The position numbers and the translations under genes are program-made. The notes under the pieces were generated by a model, which had not been told where the DNA came from, did no database searches, and worked only from the letters and a program-made list of their open reading frames with translations. Below are positions 1-7,623 of a stretch of DNA of 40,900 nucleotides, in pieces; the first letter of the stretch is position 1; each line of letters starts with the position of its first letter. Origin of the DNA: Skermania sp. ID1734 (GTDB lineage Bacteria; Actinomycetota; Actinomycetes; Mycobacteriales; Mycobacteriaceae); NCBI RefSeq assembly GCF_007489285.1, contig NZ_VLIY01000028.1, forward strand, positions 1 through 40,900, read 5' to 3'.

Positions 1-2
1 TT

Positions 3-251
3 CCGGGTGTTCCCGTCCGCGCTGCCGCCGCGCTCGTGGCGGTCGTAACCGAGGTGATCGTCCAGCTCGCCCTCCAGCGCCGACTCGACCACCCGCTTGG
101 TCAACTGCCCCAGCAGCCCGTCCTGGCCGGTCAACTTCAACCCGTCGGCCCGAGCACGCGCCACAAGCTGGGCGATCAGTTCGTCGTTGCTCAACGGCGA
201 CAACACGGACGAAGGTGATTCGACCAAAGAATCCTCAGTCACAGCAGTCAC
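3..251 (-). CDS. IS256-family transposase, N-terminal part (runs off window)
   Basis: The first 83 codons of a transposase run leftwards out of the window. Translation from GTG at 251 gives a typical IS256/mutator-family N-terminus. It has a 'NDELIAQLVARA' helix, then 'LTGQDGLLGQLTKRVVES', then 'ALEGELDDHLGYDRH', the conserved block that precedes the DDE core in this family. The start is fixed by a strong AAGGAGG ribosome-binding site 5 nt upstream. The catalytic residues lie outside the window, so activity cannot be judged. It is the leftmost of several mobile elements layered on this region. Confidence 0.85.
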   Translation of the reverse strand, partial: MTAVTEDSLVESPSSVLSPLSNDELIAQLVARARADGLKLTGQDGLLGQLTKRVVESALEGELDDHLGYDRHERGGSADGNTR

Positions 252-270
252 GGTAGCCTCCTTATTTCTC

Positions 271-302
271 TGGAGTTACACCGTTCACTGTACGGACCCC
301 CC
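271..302 (-). repeat. IS256-type terminal inverted repeat
   Basis: Read on the minus strand, the segment begins GGGGGGTCCGTACAGTGAAC and ends with a GTGTAA block. It shares the GTCCGTA...TG...GTGTAA pattern with the end of IS256. It lies 20-50 bp upstream of the transposase start, where the terminal repeat belongs. The other end is off-window, so the target duplication cannot be checked. The exact outer base is uncertain by a few positions. Confidence 0.6.
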
Positions 303-342
303 TCGACCTTTACGAAGCGCTCACCGGCACCGACTCTGAGTG

Positions 343-439
343 TGTCAGGTTTGGATGGCCCCGGTGATGGTCGATTCTCGAGTTTGAGTGGCTCCACCTC
401 GACTCGCCGGATGTGGTTGTCTCGAGTTTGAGTGGCCCC
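343..439 (+). repeat. Left-end multiple repeats of first IS21 element
   Basis: Three related 18-20 bp repeats: one at 343-362 ending in GGATGGCCCC, and two nearly identical copies of CTCGAGTTTGAGTGGCYCC at 377-395 and 421-439. These are the expected binding sites for the IstA transposase at the left end. The last copy stops about 50 bp before the istA start. Confidence 0.75.
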
Positions 440-491
440 AGCGCATCGTCGTTGTAGCGACGAGGCGAGGAGGCCGCGATTGGGGTCGAGG

Positions 492-2129
492 GTGGAGTTG
501 TTCGAGCGGATCCGGCGCGACTCTCGGGTCGAGGGCCTGTCGGTGCGTGCGCTGGCGAAGCGGCATCGGGTGCATCGCCGCACGGTTCGGCAGGCGTTGA
601 TGTCGGCGACACCGCCGCCCCGCGGGGAGCGGCGGTGGAAGGCCCGCAAGATCGACCCGTTCACCGACGCGATCGACGCGATGCTGCGCGCGGATCTGAC
701 GGCGCCGGTCAAGCAGAGGCACACGGTGCGCCGGATCTATGCCCGGTTGCTCGACGAGCACGGCATGGCCGAGGTGTCGTATTCGACGGTGCTGGCGTAT
801 GTGGCGGTGCGCAAACCGCAGATCGAGGCCGAATCCGGGCGGGTGCTGGTGGACGCGTTCGTGCCGCAGACCCACGAGCCCGGCGCCGAGGCCGAGGTCG
901 ATTTCGCGGAATTCTATGTCGATTTCCCGGACGGCCGCACGAAGGTGTTTCTGTTCACGCTGCGGCTGAGTAAGTCCGGTCGCGCCGTGCATCGGGCGTT
1001 TGCGACACAGTCGCAGGAATCATTCTTGGAGGGACATATCGCCGCGTTCGAAGAATTGGGTGGTGTCCCGACCAGGCATATCCGTTACGACAATTTAAAG
1101 TCTGCGGTCACGCGCGTGTTGTTCGGCGACCGCGACCGCGTGGAAAATCAACGCTGGATTCTGTTTCGATCCATTTATCAGTTCGAGGCGTTCTATTGTT
1201 TGCCCGGCGTCGGGGGCGCTCACGAGAAGGGCGGGGTGGAGGGTGAGGGCGGCCGGTTCCGCCGAAATCATCTGGTGCCGGTGCCACGGGTGGCGTCACT
1301 GGCGGCGCTCAACGAACTGTTGGCCGCGGCCGACCGCGCCGACGATGCCCGCCGGATCGGCAACCGGTTCCGCACGGTGGGTGAGGATTTCGCGGCCGAA
1401 CGGCCGCTGCTGCGGCCGTTGCCGGTGGAACGGTTCGAGCCCGGACTCACCCTGACCCCGCGGGTGGATCGGCATGCCCGGATCACGGTGCGCAGCTCGC
1501 GGTATTCGGTGCCGGCGAGGTTGATCGGCCGGCGGGTGCGGGTGCTGCTGCGCTCGGACGAGCTGCTGGTGTTCGACGGGAAAACGATGGTCGCACAGCA
1601 TGTTCGGTCGATCAACAAGGGTGCGGAGGTGCTCGACCTGGACCACTATCTGGAGGTCCTCAAACTCAAACCGGGAGCGCTGCCCGGCGCCACCGCGCTG
1701 GTGCAGGCAAGGGCGGCGGGCTCGTTCACCGCGGTGCACGACGCGTTCTGGGCGGCGACGCGCAAAGCGTTGGGCGACAAGCACGGCACACGTGAGCTGA
1801 TCGACGTACTGCTGCTGCACCGGCACATGCGTCACGCCGATGTCGTCGCGGGCCTGCGCGCGGCAATGGAGGTCGGTTCGGTGCGCGCCGATGTCGTCGC
1901 CGTGGAGGCTCGCCGCCACGCGAACCAAACCGGTTGCGACAGCAGCGCACCCGACGACACGGCCCCGTCCAACACAGTGGATGCGTCGCGCGTGGTCAGT
2001 CTGACCGAGCGGCGGCTGACCGATCCGTCGGCGGTGATCGCGGGCCTGCCGGCCGATACCCGGCCGCTGCCGTCGGTCGATGCCTATGACGAGCTGCTGC
2101 ACCTGACCAGGAAGGGCAACGTGTCATGA
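492..2129 (+). CDS. istA: IS21-family transposase IstA
   Basis: DDE transposase of about 545 residues, usual for IstA. The N-terminal helix-turn-helix 'SVRALAKRHRVHRRTVRQAL' binds the terminal repeats. The catalytic core shows the first acidic residue in 'EVDFAEF', the second in 'RYDNLKSAV' and the glutamate in 'HEKGGVEGEGG'. A beta-barrel and C-terminal domain follow, with the 'RYSVPARLIGRRVRVLL' block. I chose GTG 492 because 'VELFERIRRD' matches the usual IstA start and a G-rich stretch lies just upstream; an in-frame ATG at 432 sits within the terminal repeat and is less likely. The stop overlaps istB by 4 nt (ATGA), so the two are translationally coupled. The frame is intact, so this element may be active. 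Confidence 0.93.
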   Translation: MELFERIRRDSRVEGLSVRALAKRHRVHRRTVRQALMSATPPPRGERRWKARKIDPFTDAIDAMLRADLTAPVKQRHTVRRIYARLLDEHGMAEVSYSTVLAYVAVRKPQIEAESGRVLVDAFVPQTHEPGAEAEVDFAEFYVDFPDGRTKVFLFTLRLSKSGRAVHRAFATQSQESFLEGHIAAFEELGGVPTRHIRYDNLKSAVTRVLFGDRDRVENQRWILFRSIYQFEAFYCLPGVGGAHEKGGVEGEGGRFRRNHLVPVPRVASLAALNELLAAADRADDARRIGNRFRTVGEDFAAERPLLRPLPVERFEPGLTLTPRVDRHARITVRSSRYSVPARLIGRRVRVLLRSDELLVFDGKTMVAQHVRSINKGAEVLDLDHYLEVLKLKPGALPGATALVQARAAGSFTAVHDAFWAATRKALGDKHGTRELIDVLLLHRHMRHADVVAGLRAAMEVGSVRADVVAVEARRHANQTGCDSSAPDDTAPSNTVDASRVVSLTERRLTDPSAVIAGLPADTRPLPSVDAYDELLHLTRKGNVS

Positions 2130-2917
2130 CCACGCCACAACGCCGCCGCCGCGGGCTGACCGATCAGGCCGCCGAGGCCGCGATCGACCAGGCCTGCCGA
2201 CAGCTGCGGTTACCGACCGTGCGCACCTTGGTCGGCGACACGCTGGTCGCCGCGACCAAGGAACAACTCACCTATCAAGGGTTCCTGGCCGAACTGCTGC
2301 TCGCCGAATGCGACGACCGCGCCCGGCGCCGCTCGATCCGGCGGGTGAAGGCGGCCGGGTTCCCGCGTCCGAAGTGGTTGAGCGACTTCGACTTCGACGC
2401 CAACCCGAACATCAATGCGGCCACGATCCATCAACTCGCCAAATGCGACTGGGTCCGCACCGGGCAGCCCTTGTGTCTGATCGGCGATTCCGGCACCGGC
2501 AAATCGCACCTGCTGATCGGGTTGGGCACCGCCGCCGCCGAAGCCGGTTTCCGCGTGAAATACACGTTGGCGACAAAATTGGTGAACGAGTTGGTCGAGG
2601 CCGCCGACGAGAAGATCCTCGCGAAAACGATCGCCCGATACGGGCGCGTGGATTTGTTGTGCATAGACGAGCTGGGATACATGGAGTTGGATAAGCGTGG
2701 CGCCGAACTGTTGTTCCAGGTGTTGACCGAACGTGAGGAACGGAATTCGGTCGGGATCGCATCGAACGAATCCTTCAGCGGCTGGACGAAAACATTCACT
2801 GACCCCAGATTGTGCGCCGCCATTGTCGACCGGTTGACGTTCGGCGGCAACATCATCGAAACCGGCACCGAATCCTACCGTCTCGCGCACACCAGAAATC
2901 GGCAAGCCACGGCCTGA
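2126..2917 (+). CDS. istB: IS21-family helper ATPase IstB
   Basis: AAA+ ATPase of 263 residues, related to DnaC, which partners IstA in target choice and strand transfer. Visible motifs are Walker A 'GDSGTGKSHLLIGLG', Walker B 'LLCIDELGYMELDKRGAEL', and the sensor/arginine-finger block 'DRLTFGGNIIETGTESYRL' near the C-terminus. The first 60 residues form the helical IstB N-terminal extension. The start overlaps the istA stop (ATGA). After the stop there are only 36 bp before the convergently placed SnoaL-like gene. No IS21 terminal motif is present there, which is the key evidence that the element continues to the right. Confidence 0.94.
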   Translation: MTTPQRRRRGLTDQAAEAAIDQACRQLRLPTVRTLVGDTLVAATKEQLTYQGFLAELLLAECDDRARRRSIRRVKAAGFPRPKWLSDFDFDANPNINAATIHQLAKCDWVRTGQPLCLIGDSGTGKSHLLIGLGTAAAEAGFRVKYTLATKLVNELVEAADEKILAKTIARYGRVDLLCIDELGYMELDKRGAELLFQVLTEREERNSVGIASNESFSGWTKTFTDPRLCAAIVDRLTFGGNIIETGTESYRLAHTRNRQATA

Positions 2918-2953
2918 CGATCGACGTGTTCGTCGCCTTGATCGAGGCGGCCG

Positions 2954-3622
2954 TCAGCGTCGGGTGAAGTGGCGTTGGAGGCGGGCGAGTGCGTGTTGGG
3001 GAAGGGCGATGGCGTGGGCGAGTGGGCTGAGGGTGGGGAGGAGCCCGATCTGGGTGAGGACGTCGAGGGCGTCGTAGTGGCTGTGGAGTCGGCTGACTTT
3101 GTCCCCGGTGAAGGTGTAGACGTCGACGCCGCGGAAGTTGAATCGGCGGTTGGTGGGGGCGAGGACGAGTGGCCGTTTGCCGGGTGTCGGGACGCGTAGT
3201 GGTCCGGCGAAAGTGCCCATGGCGCGCCACGGAATGACGATGACGTCGCCTTCCAGGCTCAGCGCGGGGGGACCGGCGGGGAGGAAGGTGTAGTCGGGGA
3301 AGGCGGCGGAGGTTTCTTGCAGCGCGGTCAGGAATTCGGCGGGTCCGACGCGGTCGCGGCCGTAGTTGACGGGGTCGATGTTGATGAAGTCGTCGGTGAC
3401 CCAGGACACGATGGATTCCAGGTTGTGGGTGAGGTATCCGTCGGTGATCCAGCCGTGTGCCCAGGCTCGCAGGGGTTCGGCGCGGTGCTGCCATCGGGGG
3501 GCGAGCTCGGTGAGGCGCTGGTCGAAATGGCTGATGAATCGGTCGTGGTAGTCGGTGATGTCGGCGGTGAGTGTGCTCGAGGAGGCGGGTGTGGCTGGGT
3601 TGGCGCTGGGCGTGCGGCTCAT
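2954..3622 (-). CDS. SnoaL/NTF2-fold protein, third gene of the monooxygenase operon
   Basis: 222-residue soluble protein of the nuclear-transport-factor-2/SnoaL superfamily, a small cone-shaped fold used by polyketide cyclases, dehydratases and isomerases. The family pattern is visible as 'VSWVTDDFINIDP' and 'FPDYTFLPAGPPALSLEGD', followed by 'RGVDVYTFTGDKVSRLHSHYDALDVLTQIGL', in which D and H residues sit where SnoaL-like enzymes keep their acid/base pair. The ATG overlaps the stop of the SDR gene by 4 nt (ATGA), so it is the last gene of a three-gene operon. With an SDR and a Baeyer-Villiger monooxygenase, a role in hydrating, isomerising or ring-opening an oxidised cyclic substrate is plausible. 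The substrate is unknown. Confidence 0.82.
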   Translation of the reverse strand: MSRTPSANPATPASSSTLTADITDYHDRFISHFDQRLTELAPRWQHRAEPLRAWAHGWITDGYLTHNLESIVSWVTDDFINIDPVNYGRDRVGPAEFLTALQETSAAFPDYTFLPAGPPALSLEGDVIVIPWRAMGTFAGPLRVPTPGKRPLVLAPTNRRFNFRGVDVYTFTGDKVSRLHSHYDALDVLTQIGLLPTLSPLAHAIALPQHALARLQRHFTRR

Positions 3623-4548
3623 GAGGTCTCCTCGGTGTGGGGTCGGTCGGTTGCGGGCGGTGTTTTGAGTGATCGGGTTTCGATGTCGGTGATGAGCCGG
3701 TGCAGGTCGGGGTGGCTGGCGAGGTAGTGGTCGATGGCCGGGTTGATGATGCCGCGGGTGAGGGCGTAGGTCTGCCAGATCGCGGGGGCGATGGTGCGTG
3801 CCGCTCGTCGTTCGATGCCGTCGACGATGGTGCGGGCGGCGTCGTCGGCGGTGATGCGGTGCCGGAACGGGGCGGGCAGGCTCGCTTCGAGGCTGGGGCC
3901 GAGGGGGTCGTTGTCGAGCGCGGTGTGGGTGAGTTGGGTGTCTACGATGCCGAAGTAGGCGGTGGTTGCGCTCGCGCCGTGGGGGGCGAGTTCGAGGCGC
4001 AGTGCGCGGCCGAGTTGTTCGGCGCCGGCCTTGCTGATCATGTAGGCGGCGCCGCCGGCGCCCGGGGAGAAGGCGGCGCAGGAGGCGACGACGACGACGT
4101 GCCCGCGGGCGGCGATGATGTGGTCGAGCGCTGGGTGGATGGTGTTGAACGCTCCGGTGAGGTTGACGTCGATGACGTTGTCGAACGCTTCGGGGTGGAT
4201 GCTGCGCACGGTGGCGGGGGGTGGGGTGATTCCGGCGTTGGCGATGACGATGTCCAGGTGCCCGAAGTGGGCGACGGTGCTTTCGACCGCCTGGTTCATC
4301 GCGGCGCGGTCGCGGACGTCGGCGGCGATGGGCAGCGTTTCGGGGCGGCCGCTGGCGGTGGCGGCGAGCTTGTCGGCGTCGATGTCGACGGCGGCGACCT
4401 TGGCGCCGCGGCGGCGTAGGGCGTGGGCGACGGCGAGGCCGATGCCGTCGGCTGCACCGGTGACGAGCGCGACGGTGCCGGACAGCTCGTAGCGGGGACG
4501 GTGGCCGAGGCCGGGGAGGAGGTGTTTCAGGTCGGTGAGGAGGTCCAT
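3619..4548 (-). CDS. Short-chain dehydrogenase/reductase (SDR)
   Basis: 309-residue NAD(P)-dependent oxidoreductase of the classical SDR type with a short C-terminal extension. Motifs: the cofactor loop 'TGAADGIG' (residues 30-37), an acidic 'VDID' at the end of beta-2 that suggests NAD(H) preference, 'NAG' at 104-106, and the catalytic Ser156, Tyr169 and Lys173 ('YMISK'). It likely interconverts an alcohol and the ketone used by the adjacent monooxygenase. The start ATG overlaps the monooxygenase stop (TGATG), and the stop overlaps the SnoaL-like gene. This is a tightly coupled operon transcribed leftwards from about 6015. Confidence 0.9.
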   Translation of the reverse strand: MDLLTDLKHLLPGLGHRPRYELSGTVALVTGAADGIGLAVAHALRRRGAKVAAVDIDADKLAATASGRPETLPIAADVRDRAAMNQAVESTVAHFGHLDIVIANAGITPPPATVRSIHPEAFDNVIDVNLTGAFNTIHPALDHIIAARGHVVVVASCAAFSPGAGGAAYMISKAGAEQLGRALRLELAPHGASATTAYFGIVDTQLTHTALDNDPLGPSLEASLPAPFRHRITADDAARTIVDGIERRAARTIAPAIWQTYALTRGIINPAIDHYLASHPDLHRLITDIETRSLKTPPATDRPHTEETS

Positions 4549-6014
4549 CAGCGGCTCATTGCGTAGTTGCGGGCGTCGAAGTGGCGGGTGCGGCGCCGGT
4601 AGTCGAAGGACCAGTTGGGGTAGAGGCCGGCGTTGTGTCCGGTGGCGGTGGTGTAGTAGGAGGTGCAGCCGCCGGTCAACCAGATGGTGGTGCGGCTGCG
4701 GGATTCCATCTCGGTGACGAAGGCGTCCTGCACGTCGGGTCGGACCTCGACTCGGGTGGTGCCGGTGGCGCGCATGGTGCGGATGGCGTCGACGATGTAG
4801 GTCACGGTCGACTCGATCATGTAGATGGCCGACTGGTTGCCGGCGGCGCCGAACGGGCCGAGCAGGGTGAACAGGTTCGGGAATCCGGCTTGGGCCGCGC
4901 CGAGGTAGGACGTGGGTCGCTGGGCGTAGACGTCGGCGATGGAGCGTCCGTCGCGGCCTCGGATGTGGTCGGCGCCCTTGGTCGGTGGCGCGAATCCGGT
5001 GCCCCAGATGATGGTGTCCACCGGGTGTTCGACACCGTCGCCGGTCACGATCGCGTGGGGACGGATCTCCGCGATGGCCTCGGTCACGACGGACACGTTC
5101 GGCTGGGTGAGCGCTGGGTAGTAGGCGTCGGAGAAGATCGCGCGTTTGCAGCCGATCACGTAATCGGGGGTGAGTCGGCGCCGCAGGTCCGGGTCACGGA
5201 CCTGGCGCCGGAGTTGCAGGTGGCCGAGCAGTTCGTAGGGGTGGCGGAAGCCGGGGTTGACGAAGCTGGGCAGGCCGAAGCCCTCGATCGCGGTGTACCA
5301 GGCGGCGCGCATGCTTTTGCGCGCGAGCGGCAGGTGGCGCAGCAGGGCGCGTTGCGTGGTGCTGGTCGGGAGGTCCATGCGCGGGACGATCCAGGGAGCC
5401 GAGCGCTGGAACACGTCCAGGTGTGCCACGTGTGGCTGGATTTCGGGGATGACCTGCACGGCAGAGGCGCCGGTGCCGACGACGGCGACGCGCTGGCCGG
5501 TCAGGTCGTGGTCGTGGTTCCAGTGCAGGGTGTGCATCTGGGTTCCGGTGAAGGTGTCACGTCCGGCGATGTCCGGGATGGCGGCGTGTCCGAAGATGCC
5601 GATCGCGCTGACCAGGACGGTGGCGGTGACCGGGCCGGCGGTGGTGTCGAGTCGCCATAGGCCTGCTGGTTCGTCCCAGCGGGCTTCGCGCACGTCGGTG
5701 TTGAACCGCATGTGTCGTACGACGTCGAAGCGTTGAGCGACGTCGCGCAGGTAGGCGAGAATCTCCGGTTGCGTCGCGTAGGTGCGTGACCAGTCCGGGT
5801 TCGGCGCGAACGAGTAGCAGTACAGGTGCGAGGGCACATCACAGGCGCAGCCGGGGTAGGTGTTGCGCAGCCAGGTGCCGCCCAGACCGGCTTCCCGCTC
5901 CAAAATCGCGAAGTCGTCGATGCCGGCCTCGCGCAGCCGCACGCCCAGGCCGATCCCGCCGAACCCGGCGCCGATGATCACGATCGGATGATGAGTGGGC
6001 GCATTGACGGGCAT
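4548..6014 (-). CDS. FAD-dependent Baeyer-Villiger-type monooxygenase
   Basis: 488-residue class B flavoprotein monooxygenase. The N-terminal FAD Rossmann motif is 'GAGFGG' (residues 15-20). The 'GGTWLRNTYPGCACDVPSH' segment typical of BVMOs follows. The fingerprint FxGxxxHxxxW occurs at residues 155-165 ('FTGTQMHTLHW'), but N166 replaces the usual Pro/Asp. The NADPH Rossmann motif is 'VVGTGASA' near 178-185. It would insert oxygen into ketones to form esters or lactones using NADPH and FAD. It is first in an operon with an SDR and a SnoaL-like protein. The start is supported by GGAGG 6 nt upstream of ATG 6014. A divergent TetR gene shares the promoter region. The whole set lies inside IS21 termini. 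Confidence 0.92.
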   Translation of the reverse strand: MPVNAPTHHPIVIIGAGFGGIGLGVRLREAGIDDFAILEREAGLGGTWLRNTYPGCACDVPSHLYCYSFAPNPDWSRTYATQPEILAYLRDVAQRFDVVRHMRFNTDVREARWDEPAGLWRLDTTAGPVTATVLVSAIGIFGHAAIPDIAGRDTFTGTQMHTLHWNHDHDLTGQRVAVVGTGASAVQVIPEIQPHVAHLDVFQRSAPWIVPRMDLPTSTTQRALLRHLPLARKSMRAAWYTAIEGFGLPSFVNPGFRHPYELLGHLQLRRQVRDPDLRRRLTPDYVIGCKRAIFSDAYYPALTQPNVSVVTEAIAEIRPHAIVTGDGVEHPVDTIIWGTGFAPPTKGADHIRGRDGRSIADVYAQRPTSYLGAAQAGFPNLFTLLGPFGAAGNQSAIYMIESTVTYIVDAIRTMRATGTTRVEVRPDVQDAFVTEMESRSRTTIWLTGGCTSYYTTATGHNAGLYPNWSFDYRRRTRHFDARNYAMSR

Positions 6015-6082
6015 TCGTAGCCTCCGTTCCCCGTCTCGACATTTCTAAAATCGATATTTTGGGTTTTGAGCTTGCAGCTAGG
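6015..6082. promoter_or_regulatory. Divergent promoter/operator between monooxygenase and TetR gene
   Basis: A 68-bp gap between divergent starts contains an AT-rich island, unusual for this DNA, at 6042-6066. It includes AAAATCGATATTTT (6047-6060), with AAAAT/ATTTT arms around a CGAT centre. TANNNT-like -10 hexamers can be read on both strands within it. A TetR protein encoded next door normally binds such an imperfect palindrome and represses both directions until its ligand arrives; here that is inference. Confidence 0.5.
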
Positions 6083-6784
6083 ATGGGGCCGGTGTCAAGG
6101 CCTGCGTCCCGTGAACGAAAGTCAGGTGAGACGGCGAGGACCGGGCGTCCGTACGGCGGGCGGTCTCCGGAAGTGCGCCGTGCGGAACGGCGCGCGAAGC
6201 TGATGGCCACCGCTGTCGAGTTGCTCGGCGCGGGTGGAGTGCAGGCGGCGACCGTCTCGCAGATCAGTGATCGGGCGGGCGTGAGCCGGCCGTTTTTCTA
6301 CGAGGCCTTCGACGACCTCGACGCCCTTCTCCGGGCGGTCTTCGAAGAGGCACTGGCCGTGGTTGTCGCCGAGGTGGTGACCGCGGTCGAGCAGGCGCCG
6401 GCCACCGTCCGGGCCAAAACCCATGCCGCGATCAGTGCGTTCATCCGCTACGGCGAAGCCAACCCGGCGATCGTCCGCGCTGCCTTCGTCGAGGCGCCCT
6501 ACCACCCGACGATCCGCGCGCTCATGCGCCAAGCGCGCGAAACCATCGCCGCCCTGGTCTTCGAACAGATGCGCACGTTCTACCGCCTCGGCACCGAGCG
6601 CGAAAGCCGCGCCCGCTTCGCGGCACACCTACTCATCGCCGGCAGCGTCGACATCATGGGCAGCTGGATCACCGGCCAACTCGACCTCACCCCCGAGGAA
6701 CTCATCGACTACTTCACCGACCACTACGTCGCAGTCGCCGACGACCTCGCCGACCTCACCCCCACCGAACACACGACGCACTGA
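6083..6784 (+). CDS. TetR-family transcriptional regulator
   Basis: About 233 residues. The N-terminal helix-turn-helix is clear: 'ATVSQISDRAGVSRPFFYEAF' is the TetR recognition region, followed by 'DDLDALLRAVFEEAL'. The C-terminal two-thirds is the helical ligand-binding and dimerisation domain ('FIRYGEANPAIVRAAFVEA', 'HLLIAGSVDIMGSWITGQ'). The extended basic N-terminus makes the start uncertain: ATG 6083 follows a weak AGCTAGG; GTG 6092 is an alternative, and an in-frame codon at 6059 overlaps the promoter. It is divergent from the monooxygenase operon and probably its local repressor. The effector is probably the operon's substrate, not identifiable from sequence. Confidence 0.88.
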   Translation: MGPVSRPASRERKSGETARTGRPYGGRSPEVRRAERRAKLMATAVELLGAGGVQAATVSQISDRAGVSRPFFYEAFDDLDALLRAVFEEALAVVVAEVVTAVEQAPATVRAKTHAAISAFIRYGEANPAIVRAAFVEAPYHPTIRALMRQARETIAALVFEQMRTFYRLGTERESRARFAAHLLIAGSVDIMGSWITGQLDLTPEELIDYFTDHYVAVADDLADLTPTEHTTH

Positions 6785-6963
6785 TCGACCCCGCACCGAA
6801 CCGGCGCATCACGGCGACCCGGTAGCCGAGTCCAACCCCAACAACCGCGCCCAGCCCGCCAACACTGCCGGCGGGCGGCACCGGTCCGCATCGGCATAAC
6901 CGCCGAATCGGCCGTCCAACCGCGCGAACACCCGCACATCCGCGACGAACAGGCCCGCCGGGT

Positions 6964-7007
6964 GGGGCCATCCAAACCTGATCAGCCGGGGCCACTCGAC
7001 CTTGACA
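6964..7007 (-). repeat. Right-end repeats of first IS21 element
   Basis: Two inverted copies of the left-end motif. GGGGCCATCCAAACCTGATC (6964-6983) is the reverse complement of the left-terminal sequence type ending GGTTTGGATGGCCCC. GGGGCCACTCGACCTTGACA (6988-7007) is the outer copy, ending in the inverted TGTCA. They lie about 4 kb past istB, after the TetR gene. The 180 bp between the TetR stop and these repeats holds no gene I can support. Confidence 0.7.
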
Positions 7008-7155
7008 GACTCACGACTCGAACGCGCCGCTGCCTGCGGCAATTAACGCTGCAACAGGTGCTCGGGCCCGCCGCCGTTGGGTATGGCCGCCCTACTTGTG
7101 ACACTCAGACCCGGGTTGGCCAATGTCTGGGAACGATCAGTCCTACCCACTGTTG

Positions 7156-7196
7156 CACAAGGTGCGTAACATGTATGGTACGAACTCGGCCTTGTG
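7156..7196 (+). promoter_or_regulatory. Inverted repeat upstream of antitoxin gene
   Basis: CACAAGG (7156-7162) and CCTTGTG (7190-7196) are perfect 7-bp arms separated by 27 bp, ending 25 bp before the antitoxin ATG. The intervening stretch contains TA-rich -10-like sequence (TATGGT). XRE-type antitoxins commonly autorepress from such sites. The role is inferred from position. Confidence 0.4.
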
Positions 7197-7221
7197 TGGA
7201 GTTTCAAAGGAGGCGCTGGTT

Positions 7222-7623
7222 ATGAGCGGTGAAAGCGTTTTCTGGGACGATCTGGCCGCGGACTTCGAAGATCCCGAGTTCTTGCGTACTTTCCTGCTGG
7301 AATCGATTCGAATCAAGACGATCGACGCCATCGTGAACGGATTGAACGATGCACGTGAGGCAGCGAGTTTGTCCAAGGCGGCGCTCGCGCGGGCAGCTTC
7401 GATAGAACCCGCTTCGGTACGCCGCCTCTTCGGCGCGCATGCTGTGAATCCGACGCTGGGTACGGTATCGGAACTGGCTGCGGCTCTCGGGCTCCGACTT
7501 ACTCTGCAGCCGCTTGAAGGGCATCACCGGCAAGCGTTATCAGACGCATTGATAGCAGGTGAGGCTGGCGACCGCGGTAGCCTTCGGGAAGCGGTCAAGG
7601 AATTCGACAAGGCCCGCTGCTAG
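7222..7623 (+). CDS. XRE-type antitoxin (HigA-like)
   Basis: 133-residue DNA-binding antitoxin candidate. A helix-turn-helix is visible in 'ASLSKAALARAASIEPASVRRLF', followed by 'NPTLGTVSELAAALGLRLTLQPL', the usual end of the XRE domain in HigA-like proteins. The N-terminal 35 residues and the tail 'GSLREAVKEFDKARC' probably contact the toxin. ATG 7222 is chosen because AAGGAGG lies just upstream; in-frame codons from 7123 lack a site. It converges on a HigB-like gene, and both stop codons share the CTAG at 7620-7623. Tail-to-tail order is unusual, since these pairs normally form one operon. Confidence 0.75.
   Translation: MSGESVFWDDLAADFEDPEFLRTFLLESIRIKTIDAIVNGLNDAREAASLSKAALARAASIEPASVRRLFGAHAVNPTLGTVSELAAALGLRLTLQPLEGHHRQALSDALIAGEAGDRGSLREAVKEFDKARC

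Larger units (their letters stand above)
343..7007 (+). mobile_element. IS21-family element carrying an oxidoreductase operon
   Basis: The left terminus TGTCAGGTTTGGATGGCCCC (343-362) is matched, inverted, by TGTCAAGGTCGAGTGGCCCC at 7007-6988 (15 of 20 identical, including TGTCA and TGGCCCC). Each end carries extra copies of the same motif, as IS21-family elements do. Left copies are at 377-395 and 421-439. A right copy at 6964-6983 is an inverted copy of the left-terminal GATCAGGTTTGGATGGCCCC-type motif. istA and istB follow the left end. No second terminus lies just after istB, so the four genes from 2954 to 6784 appear to be inside the element. I see no convincing target duplication, so later rearrangement at one end is possible. 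Confidence 0.68.

Noticed and set aside
336-7017. Target-site duplication for the first IS21 element
   Set aside because: I compared 4-8 bp flanks for several possible terminal bases (341-343 and 7007-7009) and found no matching direct repeat.
6809-7042. 77-codon leftward frame ending near the TetR stop
   Set aside because: It begins outside the IS right end and reads through both end repeats, so it is unlikely to be a gene; no ribosome site or recognisable domain.
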